A stretch of 64,000 nucleotides of DNA from contig JAKZZE010000008.1 of assembly GCA_024220505.1 (NCBI GenBank), positions 1,736,001 to 1,800,000 of the forward strand, given 5' to 3'. This document shows, in pieces, positions 1 through 13,264 of the stretch. A program made the position numbers and the translations under genes. The stretch comes from Rhizopus arrhizus. Taxonomy: Eukaryota; Mucoromycota; Mucoromycetes; Mucorales; Rhizopodaceae. The notes under the pieces are model-generated. The model made no database searches and was not told the origin of the DNA. It saw nothing but the letters and a program-made list of their open reading frames with translations. Within the stretch, counting starts at the first letter, position 1. Each line of letters opens with the position of its first letter.

Positions 1-3000
1 CTGGATATCTTGCATCTCTATCAAACAGATCCACGCTTTGCCATCCTGGGTGATGATTCTGATCGACTTGAGCAAAATGCGCCGCTTTTGGTAGCCATCA
101 CAAAATACACAAATGATAGCAATTCCTCTGTGAGAGAAGCAGCAGCCGATTGCTTAACTAAACTTCACGATCCTGACTCTATTCTTTTCTGGGGACCATC
201 TGATTTCTTTATGGAATCTTTTTGGAAGATATCATCTCAAGTACAGTATACGCTTGCCAAGAAACTCTTGGGAGAGAAAGATCAGGTGTTAAAGAATCTT
301 TTGGAGCTTTTAAAACAATTGCTTACATTACGTAATGAATTTTTGGAGAAGCATTGTGATTCAGCAACGAAAGGAATCGATACACCAGAACGGTGGAAGG
401 CCTCTGTGGCACTTGAGGTTGCCTTACTCATCTTGTTGTGCTCTTCAGATACAGATATCTGTACGCTAGCAATCGACTGCTTTGGTCTGTTGTGTACAGA
501 AGTTCAATTGACCGAGAGTTTTGATGAATACCGTCCTTCCTCTACCACGATTGTACAAAACATGGCATGCTATACAGAGCTCGCTCATCAAGCAGGCGTT
601 GTCACTGGTCGAAAATCACAGCAGCGTCGTATACGCCAATTGCTGCGCACCGTTAATCGTGGATCATATGGTGTCTCTGCTGCTTGGGAAGAAGCTTGGA
701 AACGTTGGAAATTGATGACACCTCTTATTATTCGTCCTGCGGAAGAAGGTAGAGAAGATATACCAGAGCATATAAAAAAGAGTGGGGGTTGGCAAGATAA
801 ATTGCGAAACACGTCTGGGAGACATGTGGCCTCCTCAACCAATATGCTACCCCAACGATTTGAACAAGTGGATGAATATCGATCCACCGAATGGCAAAAC
901 TATGCTGGTTTTCTTGTTGCCTTGGGTGGCGTGTGCTACATGACAACATCAAATGATGAGCTTTCAGGTAGTCAGATCAGTGGCAGCAGTAGTAGTGGAT
1001 TCCGTTCTATAGCTGAATCCACCCTCTTGGTTGAGAAATTCATGATGGAGATGGTGGACCTCCTGGCTTGTGATCATTTAATGGCCAGAGAATGGGTAAG
1101 GGAAATCATTGGGAATGATCTATCACCTACCTTGTATCACATCATGTTTCGTGGTCTAGAAGAGACGATATCACAATGCTTTCCTCAAGAAAATAAAACC
1201 GATCCTGTATGTGGGCCTCGATATACGCTCTTTGTTGAACAGGCTGTTTCGGTCCTCAAGCTCACCATAGAACGGTTGACAGAGAATGCAGAGGCTTTGT
1301 TTATGGTTGACTTTAGTAATATTATCAGCCTTTGTGCCTTTTATGTAAACAAATTACCAAAGGATGCAGGGTCAATGAAGATGAAAATCAAATTATGTCA
1401 ATTGATTGAAGTTATGATTGCAAAGAAAGACCATATCTCACTCAGACAAGAGTTTAAACTAAGAAATAAGTTACTGGGAATCATTGCTGAATGGACAAGT
1501 GATTATTCATTGACAAAGGTGATTTCAATATTAATTTTTCTTATCACGTTCATCTAACCTATATTCATAGAAACCTTATGGACTCTCCCAAACTTCCTTC
1601 AATGGATCCTCCCAATTGGAAAAACTTCAACAGGATTTGGATGTAGCATGTTTAAAAACTATTGTTGCTCTACTTCATCAACTGCCTCTTCAACAATCAG
1701 ACTCTGTTCAAGAATCCAATGCTATGCAATCAAAAAGCAAAATATTTTATAAATATTTTACTTATTTCTTCAAGATATTAAACAGATGTCGTGTGTCAGA
1801 GGTAATTGCCATTTTCTCTTCTTCTTAAGATGTAGTCTTTATTTAACTTACATAATTTTGTATTAGCTGGATTCTGCTTCTCGATCCAATAGGAGCATTG
1901 AATATAGAGCAGTAAGTCATAAGTATAAACGTGTAACTTGTGTTCTCATTTCGTGAGATTAGAATTCTGAAATGGCTCCCTTGAAAAACTACACAATCTT
2001 GGCACTTTCGAATCTATTAAGCGCCAATGTTGATGCAGGCTTAAAGTTTTCTTTCTCAATGGGCTATCATGAAGATACTAGTACTCGAACTGCCTTTATG
2101 GAGGTTTTATCCAACATTTTGACTCAAGGAACAGAATTCGAGACTTTGTCTGAAACAGTCATGACTGACAGATATGAAAGATTGATAGATGTAGGTTAAA
2201 CACTTTTCTCATTATGTTGTTTAAAAGCATAGATATATAACGAGACTTTTTAGATGATTGTTTATTCTGATTTAAACATAACTATGTCACTTTGTGATGT
2301 TGGTCCATCTTCTGAAATTGATGATGTTGCCAGTGTTCTACTCGCATGCTATGCTTCAAGGAACCAAACAATGCGATTACTTAAAGCAGTTATTCAGAAA
2401 GAAGTTGAAACGACAGGTTAGACCTATTGATCTATTATTTTTTATGTTCCTATCCATTGCCACTAACAATATAACTTGTATAGAAAATGAAGCCGACCTG
2501 TTTAGAAGAACAAGTATTGCTACTCGACTGCTTTCTGCTTATGCTAGAGATAAAGGTAGTGAATACGTTAAAGCTGTTCTTTTGCCCGTATTCCAAAAGA
2601 TCGCTGAAAGGCCACGAGAGGATAGATGCTTTGAACTCGATCCTTCCAAGTTGGAGCCAGACGAAAATGTTACAAAAAACACAAATAACGTGATTGAAGT
2701 CACCGAGATGTTTTTGGAAGCCATCTGCAGTTCAGTAGATCTTGCTCCCCGATCATTCCGAGAAATCGGTCATCATATTGTCACAGCAGTGCGTGAAAGG
2801 TTCCCTGAAGCTAAACACACAGCTGTCGGTTCATTTATCTTTTTAAGATTCTTTTGTCCAGCTATTGTCTCGCCAGAAATGGATGGTCTAGTAAAGAACG
2901 CGGCGTCTATTCCACGCGAGTTGCGTCGTGGCTTCTTGATGGCTACCAAAGTGATTCAAAATCTTGCCAATAATGTTTTGTTTGGATCAAAGGAAACCTA

Positions 3001-6000
3001 CATGATTAGCTTGAACGATTTCCTGTCTTGTAATATTTATCGAGTAGCCAGCTTCTTGCGTGAAATTTCCAAATTGCCTATTCAGGAAGAGGAACTTCCC
3101 GAAGCCAGAAGATATTTGATGAATGAAAAAAACTATGCTTTACTGCATCACGTCTTAGCCGAAAACATGGAAAATGTTGTAAAAGATATATCAACAAAGA
3201 AGTTAAACTATGTCAATCACCCGAATTCTCTCAATAATTGGAAACGTGAATTGGATCGATTTGCTAATATCCTCGCACAACTTGGACGACCACCCGAAAT
3301 AACAAAGAAGGAGCCGATTTCTTCCAAAAATAATATCTATGCTTCCTCTAATCAATTCTATATTGATTTTATGCGACGCAACAGTCATCGAAATGTAGAC
3401 TCAATTATATCAAGTAATATTATTTATGAAGGAGGTTTATCTAAAGCTGGGCGACGTGTGGTTTATTTGATTTTGCGTAATATTAAGGTCGATAATATCG
3501 ATCTTGAGTTACTCATTTATTATTTTGTTCGAGTAAGTCTAAGCCCTGGTTTAATCAATCCAACATTTAACCCGCTTTTTGCTTTTAGACATTTGAAAAT
3601 GTTTCAGTTCGACCTTTTGAAATCTTAATTGATTACACAATGTTTGGCAAAAATAACGAAATACCAGTACAATGGCTTAGTCAGCTTATGCAGATACTTT
3701 CAGCTGATATAGCGGATAACATTGCTGCTGTCTATCTGTATAACCCCAACACTCATTTAAGATCTTATTTAAAAAAGGCGCCCTTGGTCTTTTTATCAGG
3801 AAAGCTTTCTAAAAGAATTGTCTTTGCAGCTACACTTGCCGAGATTCAAGAGCATATTCAGTCTCATGAAATAAAACTTCCTGACACAACAAGTAAGTTA
3901 AAAGCTCTTCCCTTTAACCATATCTTATGCTATAAGCTTATTCACCTTTCTCGGATATTAGTTGGTCTGGAAACGGAGCCTAATGCTGTATTCTTTCCAG
4001 TATACAAACTACTACAGTTTAGAACACAGATGCCGCTTAGCATTAAGGTGAGCGCTGAATATGTTCAAATTATGACGGTTCGCAAGCAGGACTTTATATA
4101 TGGACTTCAGGCTATTGTCAACGATGTTTATCATATTTCAGAAATTGACCAAATAACCTTAATTCAACATGATCCACAAGGTACTGAACCAATGAATGAA
4201 TTTAGCTTTAAAACGGCTCGGGACAATGTTATAAACACATTCATTTCACCCAAGAGAGAAGCTATTATCAATGTAAGTAAAACCAGTGACAAAAATAAAC
4301 GGAAACTGATGCCCTATTCTTTTATTAGCTCATTCGTCAAAGTAAACGTCGCTATGAATCGTCTCGTTCAGCTGCCATCACAGAACGTGCAATTCGTCCA
4401 AACGATGTTCCAGGACGACTTTTGAATATGGCACTTCTCAATCTTGGTAGTACTGATCCTAACTTACGTCTTTCTTCATACAAACTACTTTGTGCATTAA
4501 GTAGAGCATTCAATTTTGACGTTGGCAAGCAACTACTGGATGCAAAAGGTGAGTGATTAGAATGGCTCCTCTTTATCTTTAAAGCTAAAAAGCTCATCTC
4601 ATTCTTTAATTAGATCTTTGCCTTCCATCTAATTGTACGGATTTTATTGTTGGTATTAGTGAAAAGATTGCTGAAAAAGAGCCCTCTTTGACACTTGAAT
4701 TCTTGAACGAATGTATTATGGGTTATTCTAAATCTGAAGAAGGTGCACAATATCTTATTCTCTTATATATGGTGCCATGGTTGTCAAACTTGTCACTTTA
4801 TTGTGGAAACTCAGCTATAGATACAACAAAAACCAAAGAAGTTTTAAAGCAACTAATTGATCTTACTATGAATGAAGAGGTAACAGAAGGAGCCGATACA
4901 TTGCTTGAAGACTGTTTATCTAATAACTTTTCAATGATACAGATGACCAAGCTTATCCAGGCCAAGGTTTGGAAAGCTATTGCAGATGTCGATGATATTC
5001 TAGGTTTAGTGATTGATACATTCATTCAGGTGTCTAATGAGCATGGGATTGGTTCTCGTCGAGCAGAAGTGTTGGCAGACACAGTAGTGACTTTATCCAG
5101 CGTGACTATTCGTGCCAAGCTAGTTTCTTCTATACGAAAAGCATTATATCGTACTTCGTTCAAACCAACAAGATCTCTAACAGAGCACGAAGCCTGGCCA
5201 GAGATCACTATCCTTCTTCGATTCGTTCTAATGCTTTCGTTCAACAATCAAGGCCCAATCAAACGTATGATTCCCGAACTGTTTCACGTTCTATCTCTTG
5301 TCTTGGGTATTGGACCTACCATTATAAGAGCTTCTGTGCATGGTATTATTGTGAATACGATTCAATCCTTGTGTACACGCATGCCATTATCTGCAGAGAA
5401 TATTCAAAGGCTTCAGATCATCCTAACAGAACTATCAGAATCAAAAAGCCGACTATTGTTTGGTCTCAATAGAACCAATGCAAATGCATTTTCAATCACG
5501 CCTGATACGCTTAATGATACTCTAGAGTCAATCTCTTTATCCTCATTAGAAATTGTTGTTTCTAGATTAACGGAGGTTATGAACACTGCTGCCCCAAGTA
5601 TAGGTAAGAGGCTGATTGTTGCCACTTGAATTGTTTTTAAACTTTTCTCTATTAATATAGATATGGCAAACTGTTGGAGAGCTAGATGGATGAGTTTGGT
5701 GGCCAGTACGGCATTTCAATTCAATCCAGCAATACAGCCAAGAGCGTTTGTTGTCCTAGGCCACTTGGGCAAAGAAGAAATCGATGATGATCTGCTGTAT
5801 CAGATATTGGTAGCTCTCCGCGGCGCGCTTGCTATTTTTAATGATTCGGACCCTAATCTTGTGATGAGCATCATGATGTGTTTGAAAAACGTTGTAGGAA
5901 GCCTTCCAAGTGACTCTGTTTATTTACTTCAACTATTCTGGGTATCTGTTGCCCTTGTTGAACTCAACGCACCTACGATTTTCTCCATGGCACTTGAATT

Positions 6001-6912
6001 ATTAGAAGCCGTCTTTCGATCGCTAGATTCTAATGGTTACTTTTCTGATGGACAAAGTGTATCTGAAGTGTTACTGGCTGCTCGAACACCTATAGCAGAT
6101 GTGGCAAATCATTTGGATCGATTATGCGGTGTCAATTTTAATACCCATTTCTCATTTGCCATTGCAGGCATTGTGATGAAGGGACTCCGGCACGGCGATA
6201 TCAAAACTCTAATCTATACCAGTCTTTGCACCTTTTTAGACATTGAACGCAAGCAACGCTTTAAAAACTATATAAAAGATAGCGACATTATTGAAGCAGA
6301 GACACTGGGTTATGTGACCGCACTACTGCCTATTGCTGCAAAGAACAATTCTGTTGATGACTTATTAAAGCTTGCCGGAATCTTGGATTACGAAGTAGGT
6401 GAAGATGAAAAAACACATGAAGGCATCTTTGATAAGCTTGACGTACCTGATAATACTACCTCTCTCCTTGTTATCTCACTACTTGCTACCATGTTAAATA
6501 CCGCTGATAGTGAATCTGAGAGGTTGTTTATCTATGGTCTTTTATCGGAAGCAGCGATTTCTATGCCTGAAGTATTCTCATTGATGTAAGAACTAAATTT
6601 TTTTTTTGGTTGAAAAATAGCATATATTAATTTATGCCTTTTCTGTGTAGATATGAATCCCTTTTACCAAGAATGAACCAAATCGTGATAAACAGTGAAA
6701 CACAGCCTTTAATTGAATCCATCAAAGATATTTTGATCACTGTATGCTCTGATTCAGCCTTTTCAGAGGGTAAAAGTGAAGCATCACAAATGGCTATACT
6801 AGAACAACTTGGATTTTCTGCTTTATGCGATCCTACGTTTGGAGCTTCAACAACAGACTATATGAAGAATGCCAAATTGGCAAGTGAAATAATGGAAAGG
6901 ATCATTTCTTGA
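1..6912 (+). CDS. Neurofibromin/IRA-type Ras GTPase-activating protein, 5' end outside the window
   Basis: Large multi-exon gene encoding the last ~2,104 residues of a neurofibromin (NF1/Ira) homologue, which switches Ras off by stimulating GTP hydrolysis. Exons I can join in frame: 1–1518, 1571–1801, 1867–1911, 1963–2190, 2254–2416, 2484–3532, 3589–4272, 4329–4548, 4614–5603, 5661–6585 and 6651–6912 (TGA). The RasGAP core lies in exon 6, with an arginine-finger segment DLFRRTSIATRLL and the signature FLRFFCPAIVSPE near 2848–2886. After it comes the Sec14/PH-like region, and from about 4390 the conserved NF1 stretch VPGRLLNMALLNLGS. The rest is alpha-helical repeat. Intron phases close throughout and I see no break. 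Exon 2254–2416 has the least certain boundaries. Confidence 0.92.
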
Positions 6913-7347
6913 TAGATAAACATAATACACATGCACATACATTTACTTACTTGTAGTCAATTATTGTTTAATGATTAAATATAATATTGCATATGAAAAT
7001 ATAATAAAAATAAACTTATTGCAAACTATTCTGTAAATAATTTGTAACAATAATAAATCAATATATTTTTATCAATATATAATACATCAAAGCTTAAAAT
7101 GATAATGATAAAGTGCATATTGTTTTACTATTAAGGGACATGTGCAGAATTAAAAGCAAATACTGAAATTGCACAACATGGACTTTGATATTTTCAATGT
7201 TTTACATTTGTGGAGAATATTAAAACAAGATTTTCTAGAAATGCAAGACATTTTGATAATTTTTATGAATACTTTGATTTTATTTCAAAGATATGCGAAA
7301 GGGGAATAGAAGAAGAAAAATTCTACTTATGCATGTATTGAATGAAC
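6913..7347. other. Intergenic, convergent 3' flanks
   Basis: AT-rich sequence between the RasGAP stop and the stop of the convergent polygalacturonase. AATAAA-like motifs near 7004 and 7051 could serve RasGAP 3' processing. No ORF or RNA gene seen. Confidence 0.6.
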
Positions 7348-8561
7348 TTATTGAGAACAGACAGAGAACTTGCTAGAGTTTTGCAAGTTTTTACAGACGT
7401 TCTTCTTGGTCTTGGAAGACTTGCTGATGTTGACACCAGAGATACTGAAGCCGGTACAGGGTGTCTTGGTAGAACAGTCAACGCTGACAATAGGGTTACC
7501 CTTGGAGGAGACAGAACCAGTGATACCGCTGATGGAAACATCCTTGATGTTTAAGGAGCTAGCATCGTTACCGTTACAGTAGCTTTGTTGGTTCTTATCA
7601 CAGTAGTGAGTGGTGATGAGGATAGGGTTATCAACGTTGGTAAGCTTGATGTTGCTGTACTTGACATCAGAGACAGAACCCTTTCCACCGGGCCAGGTCT
7701 TGATACGGACACCGTTTTGACAGTTGTTACAGCTACTGTTGAGGATACGAACAGTCTTGACAGTTTCAGACTTGCCACCCTTACCAAGAGAGCCGACACT
7801 GAAACCGTGGCCACCGTTACAGTTGATGTTGTTCAAGGTGATGTTGGTAACACCACCGTTGATAGCAAGACAATCATCACCAACAGTGAGTTGGGAGTTT
7901 TGGAAGACGATACCTTCAGAAGAGGAGACATCCAAAGCATCAGTGTTCTTGGCAAGCTTGCTGCTGGTAGAGGCAGTCTTGAGGGTAATGTTATCAAGGA
8001 CAAGGTTTTTGGAATTGGTAACACCCATGTGAGCTCTGGGAGAGTTGACAATGTTGAAGTGACTGACCTTGGAGTTAGTAAGGGCGAAACGGATAACAGT
8101 AGGGGCAGTGTGGTCAGCAGCATCGTACCTATGGTTATTAAGTTAGCAACTATTGTATGCGATAAAGAATAGGAAAAAAAAAAAACTTACCAAGCTTGAC
8201 CGTTACCGTTGATGGTTCCACCACCATACATGTTGACATTATCACCCTTGAGTTGAATGTAGTGGTTTTGACCTTGGAACTTGCTAGCACGGGCAGGAAG
8301 GTTGATACCACCAGCAAAGTTGATGTTGACGTTCTTGAGACCGGTAATTTCGATCATGCTCTTAAGGTTGTAGGTAACACCTTTAGTGAAGGTAACAGTA
8401 CCACCGTTCTTACACTTGTTGAAGGCAGAAATAATGTTATTGGCGTCATCACCACCACTTCTGGATACAACACAGTTAGCACCAGCAGCGACATCATTGA
8501 TACCGAGAGAAAGCAACAAGAGAGCAGCGACAGAGGAAGTTAAAGAAAGGAATTGGACCAT
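7348..8561 (-). CDS. Secreted polygalacturonase (GH28), copy 1
   Basis: Two exons on the minus strand, 8191–8561 and 7348–8128, with a 62 bp intron (8129–8190) splitting a Trp codon. The product is 383 aa, the length I associate with Rhizopus RPG pectinases. It hydrolyses alpha-1,4-galacturonan in pectin outside the cell. A signal peptide covers about residues 1–26 (hydrophobic core AALLLLSLG, then DVAA). All GH28 catalytic motifs are present: NTD (D187), GDD (D208/D209), GHG (H231) and RIK (R265/K267). The C-terminus is rich in cysteines likely to form disulfides. Endo versus exo action cannot be settled here. It is a diverged paralogue of the copies at 20244 and 23772; all three share the intron position. 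Confidence 0.93.
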
Positions 8562-9235
8562 TGTTACAACGATTGACTTTGTAAGAGAATGAGGATGATG
8601 ATTTGAATTTCTGGATGAAAAAGGGTCTGCTTTTATATACTCTAAATTCTTATATCTCAGCTTACAGAATACGATGTATACAAAGTTATAACCGGGTTTT
8701 TCGAAAAAAAAATTTACAATTAATAACATTGATTTATTGAAATATGTGTGTTGTGGCCTCAGTCAGACTCAATGGTGCTACACAACAATCATTTTTAGAA
8801 ACACTCACTGCGTAAATGTCAAATTAATGTTACCTCAATTTTGATGCCATAGTCAGCTCGTCGCGGTGTTCAAATTCACCTAATATAGATAAAAAATATT
8901 TATAAGTATTAGTGCATGATCGTCGTAAAAGTTGTGAAACCTAATTAACTTGTACACATAACGAAGACCTGATAATGGGAACAATTTTTTAAACCAGGTT
9001 TTGTTTAATTCTGTAGCTTGAAAATAAGATTGTGTATTCTGTATTCTTTTTCACAGAAAATTTCTATAATGCTCATTTTAGCTTCAATTTGGTAAATGAA
9101 AGCAGAATATAAAAATACAAAAGATTCATGGTGCGCATAGTAATCTCATAGCACTTAATTTTATTGAATACTGTCAGCCAATTTCAGCTATTATTTGCCA
9201 CATTCTTATTCCATTTTACACTAATTTGTTTTCTG

Positions 9236-9281
<46 letters not shown>
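9236..9281 (+). repeat. 46-bp poly-A tract
   Basis: Uninterrupted run of about 46 adenines in intergenic DNA. It could be the tail of an old retroposed sequence or a simple homopolymer expansion. I see no flanking duplication, and its exact length is prone to assembly error. Confidence 0.85.
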
Positions 9282-9282
<1 letters not shown>

Positions 9283-11933
9283 GTGACTATATTCAGATAC
9301 TGAAAACGAGATATTGTACTCTTTTTCTGTGTCTATACAACTTTTAGAACAACTTATTTAAAAGCTATTTATCACATAAAAATGTCCTTTGCTATATGAA
9401 CATACCTTGTCAAATATAATCCTATAATTATTTTGCAGTTGCGCTTAATAAAACTATCTGATTTAACTAATTTATATGATGTATTCTGGATTATTATTAA
9501 TATTTAACACATTACATACTATGTCTCTAATGACTGAGGTGCACTGTCAAATAAGTGCTGTAAGTGGATTCATTTAATTATAAGACATTAAAATTGTCTT
9601 GCCGCTTACGACACACAAGCGGTGTTGCGTATTGTAGCATTTAAATAAGGGTTAGGTGCTATTTTTCTCAAAAAAAAAAAAAGCTTTTAAAACTGTTTGT
9701 ACAAAAAGGCCACTTCTTTGTACCTCTTTATAGATTTAAGTAATTGTAATGTCTTGGAATTTATGTTGCATTCAGTTAGTAATTGCCTGTTAGTTAATAT
9801 TTGCCACTGAAATTATTATGCGCTGTATAATGGCTAAGGTTACGCAGTTTCTAATTTTCTTCAACGTGCTATGTGTTACTTTTTAGGATCTCATCTTAAC
9901 GAATAAGTAAGAATTGCGCAACAAAAACGATGAAGAAGTCTCAGAATGAACCGTTAACTAACCGCAATTTTTCTGCACTAAAGGATTCTGAGCATAAAAG
10001 CATGAGTATTCTATATTTTCATCGAACAATATCATACTTGCCAACGAGATCTTGATCATATATTTTTCAAAAAAGAAAACCCTGTTTTGTGGCTCAATCT
10101 GACACAAGAACGAGGCTAATGATAAAAGTAAATTTTGTAATCGTCGCCCATTCAAAAAAGGAATCTCTTGTGTAACAAATAGTAAAACGACGTAAGATAC
10201 AACACTACTCACACTCTGAAAGTCATAATTCCTTTGATTATGTCTCAATGGCTAAGCTTCTTATTTGGACAACTAAATGAAATTTGAGCTCATTAGCAAT
10301 GTTTAGAATCTTTTAGTTAATGAGTACTGATCAGAATGGTTCAAAAGTAAATTGCTTTCAACTGACTATATTTTTCAACAAGTATCATTTCGACTTGATA
10401 TATTGATTATGTACGAATAAAGGTTCATGATTTTATGAAAAAATAATATGGATCCTAGTCTTCAATTTTTGTACTCTAGCCGTTAATTCAATTTTTTTTT
10501 GTTTTGTTTCACTTTTTTAAAAAATGCCATGTACCTCATCTCGTTTAAGTAACACGTCCATACCTATTTGACATAATCACGTTGAAGCTTAATAAGCTCT
10601 CAATATTCTGCATCCTTTTGCTTTGCTTAAAGTCCCCAAAAATGAGCCTTTATAGATTAGCTATTTGGCAGTAGTCAGTTGAGAGAAAGCCTGTATGGGC
10701 AATTAGTGTTAGAAAAATTACCAGCCAGAACTTTGTCGCCTTGTCAACATGTCCAGGTTTTGAGGGTATACGTTAAGTACAGCAGCAGTCACTTTCTTGG
10801 ATAATGCAGTTCATGCCTAAGGCAAAGTTAAAACAGAGGAGGAATGGGAAGATGTTGCCGACTCAACCGACGATCTCGTTTATCTTCGTTTCGTATCGTT
10901 CAAGGGAAGAATTATGCTTTAAATTATTAGAAAAGAGTTTATTGAAATATGCAATTTTTTAAATCAATTATCATACTCTTTCAGTAATACCTAGTTTTGA
11001 GTTGACATCGTGCCCAAAATACCTGATATTGATAGCATTACTTTTATTGATCACAGCTGCTTGAGCTGATAATATCGAAGCATATTAGCACTAAAAGAAG
11101 GCGCTAAAGACTTGCATCTTTACGGTACCAAAATTTGTACATCGTAAGAGCACTGTGCTCTTGTTAAAAGTAATAAAGGAAGACATATTACAATATAATT
11201 AGGAATTACTAAGGTAAGATGTGTGTTCTTCCTGACTGCCAAATTGCATAGCGACAGAAGAAAGCGAGCAACCGATAGCTCGTTTTGCGATAAGATCCAT
11301 CATGTGAATGAGCATTCGAAATGTATTCAATGAGCGTAAAAGTAATAAAAGCAGAAGCGGTTATGGTATGGTTAAGTAAATCTTAAAAGGGAAGAGGCTG
11401 TCAACATTATTAACAATTGTCATAAAATTGATCTTTTTCACGATATTACAGAATCTTCCAAATGAGTAATAAAGTACTTCCTTTTTCTTCTTGCAGTAAC
11501 TGAAGCCAACGTTTGCTTTATATATTAGTTATATACCGATAAGAAAACAAGCATAAGCGATGGAATATTTTGGTGATAACTGGTCCAGAGCCTTTTAGAA
11601 GTTGCTAACGGTAGAAGCGGCAGAAGTATAAACATGAAACAGCCTCATATATACAGCTGTAGCTCTTCTATAACAATTGAACAAAGCTATAGTGTATCAT
11701 TGTGATGCCTTTTCATAGGAAATAATGCTCTCAAGCGATTTCGTGTTATCTTCATTTGACAGGCGGAGTCTGAGAATATGCGTTTATCGAGGAAGCTTAT
11801 GTTTATCAGTGGTATACCTAGTATTGCTTCATAAATTCAAATGATTAAGTACACGTTGTCAACAGCAGGCCTATTGCTTGCATTTTCTGAGATTATGATG
11901 GAAATTGTAGTATTTTATGATGACAAATTTCTC

Positions 11934-11947
11934 AAATATGAACTCTC
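11934..11947. repeat. Left target-site duplication of the LINE
   Basis: Matches 17228–17241 over 14 bp (core TATGAACTCTC). It precedes the first element base at 11948. Confidence 0.85.
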
Positions 11948-11948
11948 C

Positions 11949-13262
11949 ATGGTTCTTTCCAACTCTCAACACTCACCCCCGGTGGCGGAGTCTAGATTCT
12001 CTCCACCCAATCGCAAAGTTAAATATAAGTCGTATGCCCATGCCGTAACAGCAGCATCAAGAGTGTCTTTGATGCATGACCACATCATACCGCCCCATAG
12101 TGATGATTCTTCGACTTTAAGTACATTACAAACTCGGATTTTTAGGGCCTCTAGAACAAAAGGCGCCTACTTGTTAGACATTTCAGCCTGTAAAGGGAAA
12201 TACACTGATCAACAAAGCATGATTTTACTTAAGGAACAACATCCTAATGTTTATGCTTGCGTTCCTTTAAGTGATGGTCCTCGTCGTTATCTCGAAGTTT
12301 ATATTGAAAAAGAGAATGATAACAACGACATTATGAACTCTGGACTCATTTTTCCAGATGCTAATCTCAAAGTGTACCCTTGCCCTTCACTTAATGATTC
12401 AGCCAAAGTTGTCAATATTAAACTTAGTCATCTTCCCCTTCTTCCAAAAAAAGAAGTCCTAGAAGGCCTTCAAAGAAGTCTTCAAGTGTTTGGAGAGATT
12501 ATGGATTTAGGCATTACTACGGAACCTGCTACTGGCTTCTTCATGGGAGCTGGCTACGCAGTATTGAACATACAACAGGAGGTCAATGTGGCCGAAAGAA
12601 AACTATTTCAAGCACTTAGTCACCAGATTAGCTGGTGCGAATCTAAGGAATTTTTCCATGCGACCTGGAATAATATGCCCACATGGTGTCGCTATTGTCA
12701 TAAAGAAGGGCACACTAAATTTGAGTGTCCTGACTCTAAAGCCCGTATCATTTGTTATTCTTGTCATCAGAATGGGCATCGCTCCTTTGAATGCCCACGT
12801 AGAAATATGCCCATGAATACTAATAAAAAAAGAGATCGAAAGTCCTACCAGACAAAGCAAATAGACTCCAGTGCAGTAACCGATCAGATTAATGAACTTC
12901 AGGACTCCGATGATGACTCCAATGACTCCGACTATAAGGATGAAGCACTAGAAAAAATGTCCATTATGTCAGATGAGACCGAAAATGAGGTCGAAGATAA
13001 TGTCATCGACCCTGAAGAGATTAGACAGTTAGAACAGGATCTTCAAAATCCTAGTCACTACTTAAACAGTGCAAACAATAGTGATATATTCATCGGTCAA
13101 AGTGGTGCAACTGTACCTTCGCAACAACCATATGAAGAAAGAGAGACTATAGAAAATAATATGCCAGGCATTGAGTGGTCAAATGAATCACAAAGTGGAC
13201 GCCAACCAGTTTCCAACTCTAGAGCGGGAACGTTCGGCTCTACCTCTAAAATCTTGCAATAA
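11949..13262 (+). CDS. LINE ORF1, Gag-like RNA-binding protein
   Basis: 437 aa from the ATG at 11949. A longer reading frame opens at 11841, but its first 36 codons lie upstream of the target-site duplication and are host sequence. Two CCHC zinc knuckles, C-X2-C-X4-H-X4-C, sit at residues 247–260 (CRYCHKEGHTKFEC) and 269–282 (CYSCHQNGHRSFEC). They are followed by an acidic, Ser-rich C-terminal region. The part before the knuckles (about 60–240) is where such proteins carry an RRM-like fold, which I infer only from position. It would bind element RNA in the retrotransposition particle. It ends TAA two bases before the ORF2 ATG. Confidence 0.88.
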   Translation: MVLSNSQHSPPVAESRFSPPNRKVKYKSYAHAVTAASRVSLMHDHIIPPHSDDSSTLSTLQTRIFRASRTKGAYLLDISACKGKYTDQQSMILLKEQHPNVYACVPLSDGPRRYLEVYIEKENDNNDIMNSGLIFPDANLKVYPCPSLNDSAKVVNIKLSHLPLLPKKEVLEGLQRSLQVFGEIMDLGITTEPATGFFMGAGYAVLNIQQEVNVAERKLFQALSHQISWCESKEFFHATWNNMPTWCRYCHKEGHTKFECPDSKARIICYSCHQNGHRSFECPRRNMPMNTNKKRDRKSYQTKQIDSSAVTDQINELQDSDDDSNDSDYKDEALEKMSIMSDETENEVEDNVIDPEEIRQLEQDLQNPSHYLNSANNSDIFIGQSGATVPSQQPYEERETIENNMPGIEWSNESQSGRQPVSNSRAGTFGSTSKILQ

Positions 13263-13264
13263 TT

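Larger units (their letters stand above)
8562..11947. other. Gene-free interval before the LINE
   Basis: About 3.4 kb with no ORF that looks coding on either strand, holding the upstream region of polygalacturonase copy 1 and the poly-A tract at 9236–9281. The 14 bp left target-site copy of the LINE (11934–11947) closes the interval. I see no tRNA or recognisable transposon remnant. Confidence 0.55.

Noticed and set aside
588..952. Minus-strand ORFs of 74–99 codons under the RasGAP gene
   Set aside because: They overlap well-supported RasGAP exons and show no family motif.
7342..8172. Open frames of up to 195 codons on the strand opposite the polygalacturonases (also at 20481–21068 and 24188–24775)
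   Set aside because: They mirror the GH28 codons, lie antisense to them, and recur only because the genes are duplicated; no independent features.
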